Numbered from the stretch's first letter, positions 53,408-62,389 are shown. The stretch: 64,000 nt of DNA from Bacteroidia bacterium (GCA_020852255.1 JADZBD010000002.1:147307-211306), one strand, 5' to 3'. The notes: generated by a model not told the origin, from the letters alone. Made by a program: numbers and translations.

Positions 53408-54709
53408 TCAGGCCTGCACCTGTTCCTGTTCCAGAATAATTTTCCGCTGTTCCAGCATCTGGAAATAAGACTCGAGCCGGTTTTTAATATTTGCATAGGA
53501 GAAATACCTCGGATCAACGAGATCCGATTCAATGAATCCCACTGGTACGCCCGTGCGCTGTTCGATCTCCCGCATGATCATCAGCTGCCCTGCGGAAAAT
53601 GAATTACAACTCTTGATGGAATTAATCAGGAATCCGTCTGCCTTATATTCTTTTACATACTTTTCAATCAGATCCACGCGCTGCGGCAAATTCAAATTGG
53701 TGTAGCACCCCATACAATACGTTGCAATACTCTCCAGCGGCTTGGAAGGATCCTGACGGTAGCCCTGATCATATACACCTCCCACCTTGGTATAAGTAGA
53801 GGCCACAATCACTGCTCCCAAATCGTAGAATATTTTCCAGAACTCTCTGAAGTTGGTCCAGTTCGGAGGTCCTTCCACTACCAGCCGGAATCGCTCCTTC
53901 TCCATTTCTCCTTCAGGGGTAACCGGGAGCAGCTTTTTATCCGCCCGTTCTTTCACTTCCTTGTAAAGTTCCTTGTAATACTCCACACATTCAGGACTTC
54001 CACGGAACGACGTATTGATGGGGCCCATGTAATATACCCCTGCAAAGTATGCGTCAATCGGAGAAGGTTTATTCTTGGCCATCTCCAGGATCTTTACCCA
54101 ATAGTTTTCCGCTTCTACTGAATTCTGCAGCAGGCCGGTGAGTTTTGCCGGGTCAAATTTCTTTCCTGTAACCTTTTCAAATTTCGGGATCACTTCCTCC
54201 TTCAGCTGCTTTACCATGTAATCGATCTGCTCCTGTGTTATTTTTCCGTCCTCCTGGTAAGGCGTGTGCAGCATGGCTACCTCTGCATTTGGGTAGAGCC
54301 GGTTCAGGTTTTCAAACCACTTAAGAAAGGTGAAACATCCGGTATAACTCAGGAGCAGAAGATCGGGCTCCGGAAGCTTCTCGCCCGTTGGACCGATGTT
54401 GCCGTTGAGGAACATTCCAATGTCGCATTTTACGTATGTACAAACATCTTCCGAATGTCCCACTTTTTCAGCGTCCTTGATATAACCGCCGGATTTCTTT
54501 CTCATGCCCGACTGCAGGGCATTGATCTCCGGATACACCGGGAGCATATCGAAGGCCATGATCAGTTCAATCAGGTTTCCGGGAACAAAGGTGTAGCAAA
54601 CCTTTTTGCCGGTTTCCTTCGCCTTGCTGAGTTCACTGAATTGTTTCGCGAGCATCTCCTTCTGGATGACCATGCTCTTTTCCTTAACTGCTTCTTTTGG
54701 GTTTGCCAT
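53408..54709 (-). CDS. bcrB: Benzoyl-CoA reductase, beta subunit
   Basis: A 433-residue subunit, about the length of Thauera BcrB. It carries C38 (KKVCYTFVPGNLIE), C90 (SEDVCTYVKCDIG) and C125 (SYTGCFTF) as likely ligands, with PVYPE in between. With BcrC it forms the active site that adds two electrons to the benzoyl-CoA ring. It lies 37 bp after bcrC. Confidence 0.93.
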   Translation of the reverse strand: MANPKEAVKEKSMVIQKEMLAKQFSELSKAKETGKKVCYTFVPGNLIELIMAFDMLPVYPEINALQSGMRKKSGGYIKDAEKVGHSEDVCTYVKCDIGMFLNGNIGPTGEKLPEPDLLLLSYTGCFTFLKWFENLNRLYPNAEVAMLHTPYQEDGKITQEQIDYMVKQLKEEVIPKFEKVTGKKFDPAKLTGLLQNSVEAENYWVKILEMAKNKPSPIDAYFAGVYYMGPINTSFRGSPECVEYYKELYKEVKERADKKLLPVTPEGEMEKERFRLVVEGPPNWTNFREFWKIFYDLGAVIVASTYTKVGGVYDQGYRQDPSKPLESIATYCMGCYTNLNLPQRVDLIEKYVKEYKADGFLINSIKSCNSFSAGQLMIMREIEQRTGVPVGFIESDLVDPRYFSYANIKNRLESYFQMLEQRKIILEQEQVQA

Positions 54710-54746
54710 TTTCTAAATTGTTTTCTTCAGGAGATAACTCCTTATT

Positions 54747-55910
54747 TTATGACCAAAGCTTAATAGAATCCGAGAACGTTCCGGCCTGTTCTTTAATCAC
54801 CTTGAACTGTCCGGTGTTCTCGTGGAACTGGAAATTCACATGTGGAATGCCTGCCGCATCACACTCTTTTTGCATTTCCGGGCGATCCAGCAGTGCGGGA
54901 TCACAGAAGCTGGCAGCAGAGAATACCACCCCGTCGGCTTTGCGACGCTTGGCGAGCTCTACCAGTCTTTTCCCTTTGGGATTGCCCACATCATAATAGC
55001 AGGAAGCGAAGGTGCTCTGGTTTAGGAAAGCGTCCGTGATGGCTCCCAGCGGGTCGCTGCTTGTGTCGTTAATTGCGCCCTGGATCCATCTGGAACCCAG
55101 AATAAAATCATCATCCACAATATAACACCCTGCCATTTCGATGGATTTAATAAGCCCTACCGGAGGCTGTTCACAGAAGGAGCCGGAAACAACCACCCGG
55201 ATATTGTCCATCTCCTCCCCTCTTTCCTTTGAGATATGTCCCAGTACTTCCTCCAGTATCACATTGTGTTCTTCTACAGGCATGGCAAGGCCGGCCCGCA
55301 GGACATGATAGGTATCCACTGCGGATAATCTCCAGGGGAAAAGCTGACGAATATCATATATCTCTTCGATTAGTTTCCGGTTCCGGTTAAATAAACCAAT
55401 GGCTTTATTGAGAGCTTCCACGCTGGTTTTCAGCCCATTAACCTTAAATGTATCGTCCAGGATCTTTTCCAGTTCATGCCGGTAGAAAACACCACCGGTT
55501 TCCGGCGTGAAATTTTGCGGGTAATCAAAGTACCTCTGGAACTTACCTTTTTTCACCAGCTTGAACATTCCGGAAAGGTTTCTCACGCAATCGCAGATAG
55601 CCGGAAAAACGAAGCCGTCGAAATCATTGAGATTATTATCCAGTGCCATCTCCACAACACCGCGCGGAAGGTGGCAAATGTAGGACTGATAATAGGCATC
55701 GCCCTTAATGATTTGCTTTCGGTCTCCGGCACCCATCACTCCTACCGCAAGCCCATTGACAGCATGTACGATTTCACGCGGAAAATAGATAGGAAGATAG
55801 CCTACAAGCACGCGGTTTTTTGCCGCCGATTTCCATTGCTTTGCTTTTTTGAAATCCAGGTCAAAAGCGGTTTCTTCACAATAGTTCAACACCTTTTGTA
55901 ACGCATCCAT
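54747..55910 (-). CDS. bcrC: Benzoyl-CoA reductase, gamma subunit
   Basis: A 387-residue subunit of the family typical length. LVGYLPIYFPREIVHAVNGL (the position of the first Cys in BcrB is Gly here), YQSYICHLPRG (C79) and FPAICDCVRNLSG (C106, C108) are the cluster region. VSGSFCEQPPVGLIKSIE is near 255. First gene of the bcr operon, 14 bp beyond a predicted transcription start controlled by the FNR-type box at 55958. Confidence 0.93.
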   Translation of the reverse strand: MDALQKVLNYCEETAFDLDFKKAKQWKSAAKNRVLVGYLPIYFPREIVHAVNGLAVGVMGAGDRKQIIKGDAYYQSYICHLPRGVVEMALDNNLNDFDGFVFPAICDCVRNLSGMFKLVKKGKFQRYFDYPQNFTPETGGVFYRHELEKILDDTFKVNGLKTSVEALNKAIGLFNRNRKLIEEIYDIRQLFPWRLSAVDTYHVLRAGLAMPVEEHNVILEEVLGHISKERGEEMDNIRVVVSGSFCEQPPVGLIKSIEMAGCYIVDDDFILGSRWIQGAINDTSSDPLGAITDAFLNQSTFASCYYDVGNPKGKRLVELAKRRKADGVVFSAASFCDPALLDRPEMQKECDAAGIPHVNFQFHENTGQFKVIKEQAGTFSDSIKLWS

Positions 55911-55927
55911 TTGATTCAGGTTTGTAA

Positions 55928-56000
55928 CAAAATAAATCTTCCAGTGAAAATAAAACTATGAGCATCGTCATATATTTTTTTTAGTGGCGGGGGTACTTTC
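55928..56000. promoter_or_regulatory. Divergent bcr/hcr promoter region with one FNR-type box
   Basis: The box ATGAGCATCGTCAT (55958-55971) is nearly central in the 96-bp gap. On the minus strand TATTTTG (55934 to 55928) has its G 36.5 bp from the box centre; on the plus strand TACTTTC (55994-56000) ends 35.5 bp away. One bound dimer could therefore activate both operons from about -40. This is a hand-read model. Confidence 0.55.
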
Positions 56001-56006
56001 GTTCTG

Positions 56007-56621
56007 GTGGATCGGCAACCGGGCATATCGGATCACGGAGCGTTGATCCTGGCAGGTGGGCATTCGGAGCGAATGCAGTACCCTAAGGCTTTCTTATTAT
56101 TAAAACGCCGTTGTTTGGCAGAACAGATAACCGATCAGTATCTGGAGGCCGGCATCTCCACCGTCTATATAGTTGTGAATCACCACCTAGTCGGAGGGGG
56201 GTGGGATGAATTTCTATCCCGGCTCTCCGGAAAGGCCCGTTTGGTTGTAAACCATGAACCGGATCTGGGGCGGTCACATTCCTTAATGCTGGGACTACGG
56301 CAGCTCAAAGATCATGACTTCTGCTTTCTTCAGAACGTAGATAATCCTCCGGCGGACCTATCACTGCTGAGCCGGATGATCCAATCGGCGAATCCGGATG
56401 GAATAACTGTTCCTGTATACCGGGGTAAGAGCGGTCATCCGATACTGCTTCCCCGAAAAGTACTCAATGACCTCCGGGGGCAGCCGGAAAAGGAACTCCA
56501 TCTTCGTGAGTTTCTGCGAAGTTATCCCAGAACTGAAGTACAGAGCGAGGCGGATCATGTGCTTTGCAATCTCAATACGCGTGATGAATATTTCAAATAC
56601 CTTCAAACAGTTTCTGCATGA
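56007..56621 (+). CDS. MocA-like molybdenum cofactor nucleotidyltransferase
   Basis: A 204-residue MobA/MocA-type NTP transferase starting at a GTG. The signature ALILAGGHSERMQYPKAFL (about 12-30) binds CTP or GTP, and FLQNVDNPPADLSLL (D in place of the metal-binding DMP motif) follows. Next to an XdhC-like gene and a xanthine-oxidase-family reductase, it most likely makes the molybdopterin cytosine dinucleotide used by HcrA. It overlaps the next gene by 4 bp (ATGA). Confidence 0.82.
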   Translation: MDRQPGISDHGALILAGGHSERMQYPKAFLLLKRRCLAEQITDQYLEAGISTVYIVVNHHLVGGGWDEFLSRLSGKARLVVNHEPDLGRSHSLMLGLRQLKDHDFCFLQNVDNPPADLSLLSRMIQSANPDGITVPVYRGKSGHPILLPRKVLNDLRGQPEKELHLREFLRSYPRTEVQSEADHVLCNLNTRDEYFKYLQTVSA

Positions 56622-57400
56622 ATGATCTTTCAGCAGAGTTACAGAAGGCAGGCACCGATCCACGGGAGTCTGTGCTTTGCATTATTGTAGGGAAGAAAGG
56701 AAGCACGCCCCGGAAAGTGGGTGCAAAAATGATTGTGTTTGAGGACGGCAGCATACGGGGAACCATCGGAGGCGGGGCGCTGGAGGAGCACGTGATACGG
56801 GAAGCCATTGAAGTGATACGAAACGGGGAGTCCCGAACGAGCAGACATGATCTTCTGCACCAACACGGCATGTGTTGCGGCGGCACGGTGGACGTTTACA
56901 TGGAGCCGGTTCAGAAACCATTGCGCCTGTATATCTTCGGAGCAGGGCACACCGGAAAAGCACTGGCCCATCTGGCAGTCCGTTCGGGTTTTGATGTTTA
57001 CCTGGCAGATAACCGTTTTGACTACCTGCACGCGGTGGAAGAACCCGGAGTGAATAAAATGAATATTTTTTATGATCACACCCTGGCCTCACTTCCTTCC
57101 GATGAGCGCACATATGTGTGCATTATGACCCATGATCACACTTCCGACAGGGAAATCCTGTTTCAGTTCCTGAAGAAAAAAACAGCCTGGCTTGGCATGA
57201 TCGGAAGCCGGAGAAAATGTGAGGTCACGCGGAAAATGTTTCTGGAAGCGGGGATCAGTGAAGTACAACTAAACAGAGTAGAAATGCCCGTGGGTATCTC
57301 CATTGGTGCGGAAGGACCGGAGGAGATCGCCGTAAGTGTGATCGCCCGGCTTATTGAAGTGAAGAACAAAACAAAAAAATGGAAAAAAGAATTGCGGTAA
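56618..57400 (+). CDS. XdhC/CoxI-family Mo cofactor sulfuration/insertion protein
   Basis: A 260-residue XdhC-type protein. The N-terminal CoxI domain has SVLCIIVGKKGSTPRKVGAKM and GTIGGGALEEHVI; a Rossmann-like C-terminal domain has LYIFGAGHTGKALAHLA, MTHDHTSDREIL and LGMIGSRRKCE. Such proteins bind and help sulfurate the Mo cofactor for xanthine-oxidase-family enzymes. Between mocA-like and hcr genes it most likely serves HcrA. Confidence 0.85.
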   Translation: MNDLSAELQKAGTDPRESVLCIIVGKKGSTPRKVGAKMIVFEDGSIRGTIGGGALEEHVIREAIEVIRNGESRTSRHDLLHQHGMCCGGTVDVYMEPVQKPLRLYIFGAGHTGKALAHLAVRSGFDVYLADNRFDYLHAVEEPGVNKMNIFYDHTLASLPSDERTYVCIMTHDHTSDREILFQFLKKKTAWLGMIGSRRKCEVTRKMFLEAGISEVQLNRVEMPVGISIGAEGPEEIAVSVIARLIEVKNKTKKWKKELR

Positions 57401-58116
57401 TCACCGGAGCCGGTAATGGAATTGGCCTGGCGATCCTCCGGCGGCTGATTGAAGATGGCTATGAAGCCGTGGCCGTGGATATTGACGCGAAAGCGGGAAA
57501 GAAGCTCCTGGCATCCTTCGGCAAGAAGGACCTTCATTTCGCCAAAGCGGATATCGGTAAGGAAAAAACTGTAAAGGCGCTGTTCAGGGAAATAGTAAAA
57601 AGATACGGGAGGGTGGACGCGCTGATAAACAATGCCGGAATTATCCGTGACAACATGATCTGGAAAATGACTGCTGAAGAGTTTGATGCTGTGCTTGATA
57701 TCAACCTGCGCGGCACCTGGCTCATGTGCAGGGAAGCAGCATCCGTGATGAGAGAGCAGCAGTCGGGGCGCATCGTGAACATCGCCTCCAGGGCCTGGCT
57801 GGGCAATGCCGGCCAGTCGAATTATTCCGCTTCCAAGGCGGGTGTAGTGGCACTTACCCGTGTGCTTGCGCTGGAACTGGGGAAAAACGGAGTACTTGTG
57901 AATGCGGTGGCTCCGGGACTCATTGACACACCGCTATCTAAAAAGCTGAAACCCGAAGTAAGGGAAAAGCTGATTCAGGCCCAACCTACCCGGAGCATGG
58001 GAAATCCGGAAGATGTGGCACAGGCGGTATCCTTTCTTCTTCACGAACAAACCCGATTCATCACCGGGCAAACCCTGTACGTAGACGGGGGTAAGTCCAT
58101 TGGTGCCGGAATCTGA
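57379..58116 (+). CDS. Short-chain dehydrogenase, FabG-like
   Basis: A 245-residue classical SDR. ITGAGNGIGLAI is the NAD(P) loop, NNAGI follows, and YSASK (catalytic Tyr and Lys) lies in QSNYSASKAGVV. The C-terminal PEDVAQAVSFLL and GQTLYVDGG are 3-oxoacyl-reductase-like. Within this operon it could act as the missing 3-hydroxypimelyl-CoA dehydrogenase between Oah and the thiolase; this is inference. It overlaps the previous gene by 22 bp. Confidence 0.85.
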   Translation: MEKRIAVITGAGNGIGLAILRRLIEDGYEAVAVDIDAKAGKKLLASFGKKDLHFAKADIGKEKTVKALFREIVKRYGRVDALINNAGIIRDNMIWKMTAEEFDAVLDINLRGTWLMCREAASVMREQQSGRIVNIASRAWLGNAGQSNYSASKAGVVALTRVLALELGKNGVLVNAVAPGLIDTPLSKKLKPEVREKLIQAQPTRSMGNPEDVAQAVSFLLHEQTRFITGQTLYVDGGKSIGAGI

Positions 58117-58126
58117 AACCTATCTC

Positions 58127-60922
58127 ATGAAACACATTAAAGTTAAGATTAACGGAAAACAATACGATCTGCTGGCCGCGGAGCATGAAATGCTTTCGAG
58201 CCTGATTCGTAAGAAGGCCATGCTGACCGGAACCAAAGAAGGCTGCGATCAGGGAAGCTGTGGAGCGTGTACGGTTCTGCTCAACGGCAAGGCTGTTCTC
58301 AGCTGCATCACCCCTGCGATGCGCTGCAACGGTGCTGAGATTATTACCATCGAAGGCCTGGCAGAAAACAGCAGTCTTCACCCCCTGCAAAAAAAGTTTG
58401 CCGAAAAAGGTGCCGTTCAATGCGGATTTTGCACACCCGGTATGGTGATGACAGCCCTGGAATACGTTGAGAAAAATCCGACACCCACTCCGCTCGAAGT
58501 AAAAGAAGCCTTGTCCGGCAATGTCTGCCGCTGCACCGGCTATAAGAAAATTGTGGAAGCAGTACTTGAATATGCCAGAGAAAAACAGGCAGGCAAAGGT
58601 GAAAAGCAGAAGCCCCGCGTGATTCCGGGAGGAATCGGCGTACCGCGGCCGTATATCGAAGTAGAGAAAAAGGTCAGCGGCACGGCACGGTATGCCGATG
58701 ACATTCACACGCACGATGCCCTCCATTGCAAATTTCTCCGCAGCACGCATCCGCATGCTCATATTGAAAAACTGGATATCAGTGCTGCGATGAAAATGCC
58801 CGGCGTACAGTACATCGCCACAGGACGGGAGCTTCCGATTCGCTTCGGGGTGTTACCGATTTCGCAGGACGAGACCGCCATGGCAGTTGAAAAGGTACGG
58901 TATACCGGAGAGATCGTAGCCGCAGTAGCCGCAGACACAGAGGAAATCGCTGCGGAAGCCATAAAAAAGATTAAAGTGACCTATCGTCCGATCACGGCAT
59001 TCCTCAATATTGATGAATCTATAAACGATGCAGGTGAATCAGAAAAAATTCACAGCCACACCAAGTTTAATAATAACATTCATAAAAAGGCTGAGCTCCG
59101 GTTTGGAGATCAGAATGCCGGGTTGGCGGCCTCCGACCGGATAGCAGAAATGTCATTCGACTTCGAAGGAGTTAATCATGCATTTACCGAACCACATGCC
59201 GCCACAGCCTGGTGGGATGAGGGTGGCCTCACCATTATCACTGCAACGCAGGTACCCCACTATCTGCACCGGGCACTTGCAAAAGTACTGGAAGTGCCGC
59301 TCACCAGGGTGCGGGTGATCAAGCCAATAGTGGGAGGAGGATTCGGCGGAAAGAGCGACCCATTCCCACATGAAATAATCATCAGTCATCTTGCGCGCAA
59401 AACCGGGAAACCTGTGCGTGTACGACTCACACGGGAGGAAGTATTTCTGACCAATCACGGACGGCATCCGTCGCGCATGAAAGTGGCCATGGGAATGAGT
59501 CTCAAGGGAGAAATCAAAGCGCTGGATGCACAGATTGAGATTGACGGCGGTGCATACGGAAGTTTCGGAGTGGTGACCAGTTATTATAACGGCGTTTTAC
59601 TGCAGGCACCTTACAAGATCGACAATTTTGGATTCCGCACCTTCCGGGTGTATACCAACAAACCTCAATGCGGAGCAATGCGCGGCCATGGAGCCGTCAA
59701 TTCCCGGTTCGCAGTTGAAAGTCTGATGGATCAGCTGGCCAGTGATCTCAGCATCGATCCCTGTGAACTGCGTATGCGGAATTTTATAAGCGGCAACTCT
59801 ACCACTGTAGGTCAATACCGCATCACTTCCAACGGAAGCCAGGAAGCACTCAAAACAGTGATGGAAGGCTCACAATGGAAAAAACGCTACGGCAAAATGC
59901 CGGAAGGAACCGGAATGGGTGTAGCCTGCGGATTTTTTATCAGCGGAAGCGCGCTTCCCATCATCTGGAATGAACTGCCGCAAAGTGTGGTGCATCTTAA
60001 AGTAGATTTTGATGGCCGGGTGGTGGTGTCTTCCGGTGCCAGCGATATTGGACAGGGCAGTGATACCATGCTGGCCATGGTGGTAAGCGAGGTACTGGGC
60101 ATTGATTTAGAAAAAACCGCTGTGCTTGCCGCCGACACCCTGCTGACTCCCGTTGACATGGGAAGCTATTCCAGTCGTGTAACATTCATGGCCGGAAACG
60201 CAGCAAGAGAAGCGGCAGAGAATCTGCGCAATGAAATCGCCCATGCAGTAGCCAAAAAATTCCAGCTGCCTGTTGAAGAGATTGTTTTTGCTGACAATAT
60301 GGTCTGCAGCAACGATCGAAAGGTGAAGATGACCTGGGAGGAAGCCATTGCTGTGGCTACGGCGGGACGGGGAGCACTCACAGTGAGCGGAAAGTATATC
60401 TCCCCGAAACTTGGCGGTGATTTTAAAGGCGCCGGTGCCGGACTGAGTCCCTCCTATTCTTTCGGGGCCTGTGTGGCCGAAGTAAAAGTGGATCTGGATA
60501 CGGGCATCGTGAAGATTCTTAATGTTTGGGGAGCCCACGACTGCGGAAAGGCGCTGAATCCGCTTGCCGTAGAAGGACAGCTGGAAGGCTCATGGCATAT
60601 GGGAATCGGTCAGGCTCTATCAGAGGAGATGAAATACCACAATGGCTTGTTGCTCAATAATAACTTTCTTGACTACCGCATACCGACCTCGCTTGACACA
60701 CCTGACATCCATACACACATCATAGAAAGTCAGGATCCGGAAGGACCCTTCGGAGCAAAAGAATGCGGGGAGGGAGCTCTGCATCCGGTTATACCCGCCG
60801 TAGCGAATGCCATCTATAATGCCACCGGTGTCCGGATTACGCGGCTTCCGATTTCTCCGGAAGATATTCTCAGCAAACTAAGAGAAAAAAATTCACAGAA
60901 TCCGATCTTAGAAAAAGCCTGA
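58127..60922 (+). CDS. 4-hydroxybenzoyl-CoA reductase, fused gamma-alpha (HcrC-HcrA)
   Basis: A 931-residue fusion from the ATG at 58127 (MKHIKVKING). Residues 1-160 are the 2Fe-2S subunit: C40, C45, C48, C60 and C99, C102, C134, C136. Residues 170-925 are the Mo subunit: GTARYADDI, VVGGGFGGKSDPFPHE (cofactor Gln/Gly loop), AMRGHGAVNSRFA, and GAKECGEG with the catalytic Glu near the end. The family removes the para hydroxyl of 4-hydroxybenzoyl-CoA. In Thauera these are separate genes. The 4Fe-4S loop of the partner HcrB fixes the assignment. Confidence 0.9.
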   Translation: MKHIKVKINGKQYDLLAAEHEMLSSLIRKKAMLTGTKEGCDQGSCGACTVLLNGKAVLSCITPAMRCNGAEIITIEGLAENSSLHPLQKKFAEKGAVQCGFCTPGMVMTALEYVEKNPTPTPLEVKEALSGNVCRCTGYKKIVEAVLEYAREKQAGKGEKQKPRVIPGGIGVPRPYIEVEKKVSGTARYADDIHTHDALHCKFLRSTHPHAHIEKLDISAAMKMPGVQYIATGRELPIRFGVLPISQDETAMAVEKVRYTGEIVAAVAADTEEIAAEAIKKIKVTYRPITAFLNIDESINDAGESEKIHSHTKFNNNIHKKAELRFGDQNAGLAASDRIAEMSFDFEGVNHAFTEPHAATAWWDEGGLTIITATQVPHYLHRALAKVLEVPLTRVRVIKPIVGGGFGGKSDPFPHEIIISHLARKTGKPVRVRLTREEVFLTNHGRHPSRMKVAMGMSLKGEIKALDAQIEIDGGAYGSFGVVTSYYNGVLLQAPYKIDNFGFRTFRVYTNKPQCGAMRGHGAVNSRFAVESLMDQLASDLSIDPCELRMRNFISGNSTTVGQYRITSNGSQEALKTVMEGSQWKKRYGKMPEGTGMGVACGFFISGSALPIIWNELPQSVVHLKVDFDGRVVVSSGASDIGQGSDTMLAMVVSEVLGIDLEKTAVLAADTLLTPVDMGSYSSRVTFMAGNAAREAAENLRNEIAHAVAKKFQLPVEEIVFADNMVCSNDRKVKMTWEEAIAVATAGRGALTVSGKYISPKLGGDFKGAGAGLSPSYSFGACVAEVKVDLDTGIVKILNVWGAHDCGKALNPLAVEGQLEGSWHMGIGQALSEEMKYHNGLLLNNNFLDYRIPTSLDTPDIHTHIIESQDPEGPFGAKECGEGALHPVIPAVANAIYNATGVRITRLPISPEDILSKLREKNSQNPILEKA

Positions 60923-60923
60923 T

Positions 60924-61856
60924 ATGAGTCAAATAAAAACATACCTGACCCCTGTGCGTATTGAGGACGCCGTTCAAATGGCACATGAGAATGAATCTGA
61001 TTTCAGATTCATTGCCGGCGGAACAGATGTAATGGTCAATAAGTTTCAGGGGAATGATGACACACGTTGCCTCATCGACATCACAGGTGTGGAGGAAATG
61101 CGGCAGATTCAGAAAACCGGTAAAAACCTCAAGATCGGATCGGTGGTTTCCCTTGAAGAACTCACCCGCCATCCGGAGATTGCCGCTAATGCCCCCTGGT
61201 TAAGTACCGCTGCGGCCGCTATTGCCAGTCCGGTGATCCGGAAAACGGCAACGGTTGGCGGAAATATTCTATGTGAAAACCGGTGTATTTTCTATAACCA
61301 AAGTGCCTGGTGGAGAGAAGCCGTAGGATTTTGCCTGAAATGCGAGGGAGATATCTGCATCGCTACCGGCGGCGCAAAAAAGTGCTTTTCACGCTTCGTT
61401 TCAGACCTGGCCATTCCGCTGATCAGCGTGAATGCGTCCGTAGAAGTGATTGAGTACGGAAGCAGTTACATTACCCCACTGGAAGATATTTATACCGGTG
61501 ACGGACTGAAACCACACCACTTCAAAAAAACATCACTCATCAAGTCCATTCATATTCCGGCTCCGGAGGGAACAAAGGTTATTTTTAAGAAACTGAGAAA
61601 GAGGGAAAGCATGGAGTTCAGTTCTCTGACAACGGCCGTTGCACTTCAGCGTACCGGAAAAATAAAGCTGGTTCTGGGAGGCGTTGACCCCCGCCCCATC
61701 AGTGTTGAGGGGGTTGCCACAGAAAAGGATGAGCTGCTATCCGCAGTGCTCAAAAAAGCACGTATCGTGGACAATGATGTATTCAGCAGGGATTACCGCA
61801 AAAAAATGATCAGCGTTTTTATACAGCGAAGTTTTCATGAAATTGGACTTCTATGA
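60924..61856 (+). CDS. hcrB: 4-hydroxybenzoyl-CoA reductase, beta subunit (FAD, extra 4Fe-4S)
   Basis: A 310-residue FAD-binding subunit starting 1 bp after the fusion. FIAGGTDVMVNK is the FAD loop, with TVGGNILCENRC following. The extra loop holds C121, C137, C145 and C154; the spacings 16, 8 and 9 equal those of the cluster ligands C122, C138, C146 and C155 that I recall for Thauera HcrB. This added cluster is known from 4-hydroxybenzoyl-CoA reductase and lets it run in the reductive direction; other xanthine oxidase-family enzymes lack it. Confidence 0.92.
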   Translation: MSQIKTYLTPVRIEDAVQMAHENESDFRFIAGGTDVMVNKFQGNDDTRCLIDITGVEEMRQIQKTGKNLKIGSVVSLEELTRHPEIAANAPWLSTAAAAIASPVIRKTATVGGNILCENRCIFYNQSAWWREAVGFCLKCEGDICIATGGAKKCFSRFVSDLAIPLISVNASVEVIEYGSSYITPLEDIYTGDGLKPHHFKKTSLIKSIHIPAPEGTKVIFKKLRKRESMEFSSLTTAVALQRTGKIKLVLGGVDPRPISVEGVATEKDELLSAVLKKARIVDNDVFSRDYRKKMISVFIQRSFHEIGLL

Positions 61857-62389
61857 ATCATGATCCCGTACAATACCTCATGGATGAGCATGATATCATC
61901 CTGAAAGCGGTAAACACCCTGAAAGACCTGATTCGTTCACAGGAAAAGGATGAGCTGAAGGGAAACTCACTGCAAACACTGATCCTGTTCTTTCGCGAAT
62001 ATGCAGACCGTTATCATCATCACAAAGAGGAGGAGTTATTGTTTCCACTCTTAGGAGAAACTTCTCCCCTTCTGGAAGACGGCATCCTGAAGGAAATGCT
62101 GGAGCAACATGAGACCATGCGGGAAATGATGCGGGAAGCCTCCGCGAAGCTGCACAACGGAGATCTTTCCGGCGCACAGCAAAGTCTCGCGATTTACTCG
62201 GAAGCCCTGCTGGATCATATTGCTGTTGAGAACGACGAATTGTTCCAAATCGCAGCATCGCAACTCAGCAGCTCAGAGAAGGAAAAAATGTACTTCCGGT
62301 TTGAAGATATTGACCGTGAACTGGGAGAAACGCAAAAGCAGGATCTGGTACGTCAAATGGAACTGCTCGCCTCAGCGATCAGTCGGTAA
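61853..62389 (+). CDS. Hemerythrin-like HHE protein at the end of the hcr operon
   Basis: A 178-residue protein with the HHE four-helix pattern: LMDEHDIILKAV, YADRYHHHKEEELLFPLL, MLEQHETMREMM and LLDHIAVENDELFQIA supply His and Glu ligands for a di-iron site. It overlaps hcrB by 4 bp (ATGA) and overlaps the fnr-like gene tail to tail by 11 bp. Likely roles are O2 or NO sensing or removal that protect oxygen-sensitive reductases (inference). Confidence 0.8.
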   Translation: MNHDPVQYLMDEHDIILKAVNTLKDLIRSQEKDELKGNSLQTLILFFREYADRYHHHKEEELLFPLLGETSPLLEDGILKEMLEQHETMREMMREASAKLHNGDLSGAQQSLAIYSEALLDHIAVENDELFQIAASQLSSSEKEKMYFRFEDIDRELGETQKQDLVRQMELLASAISR

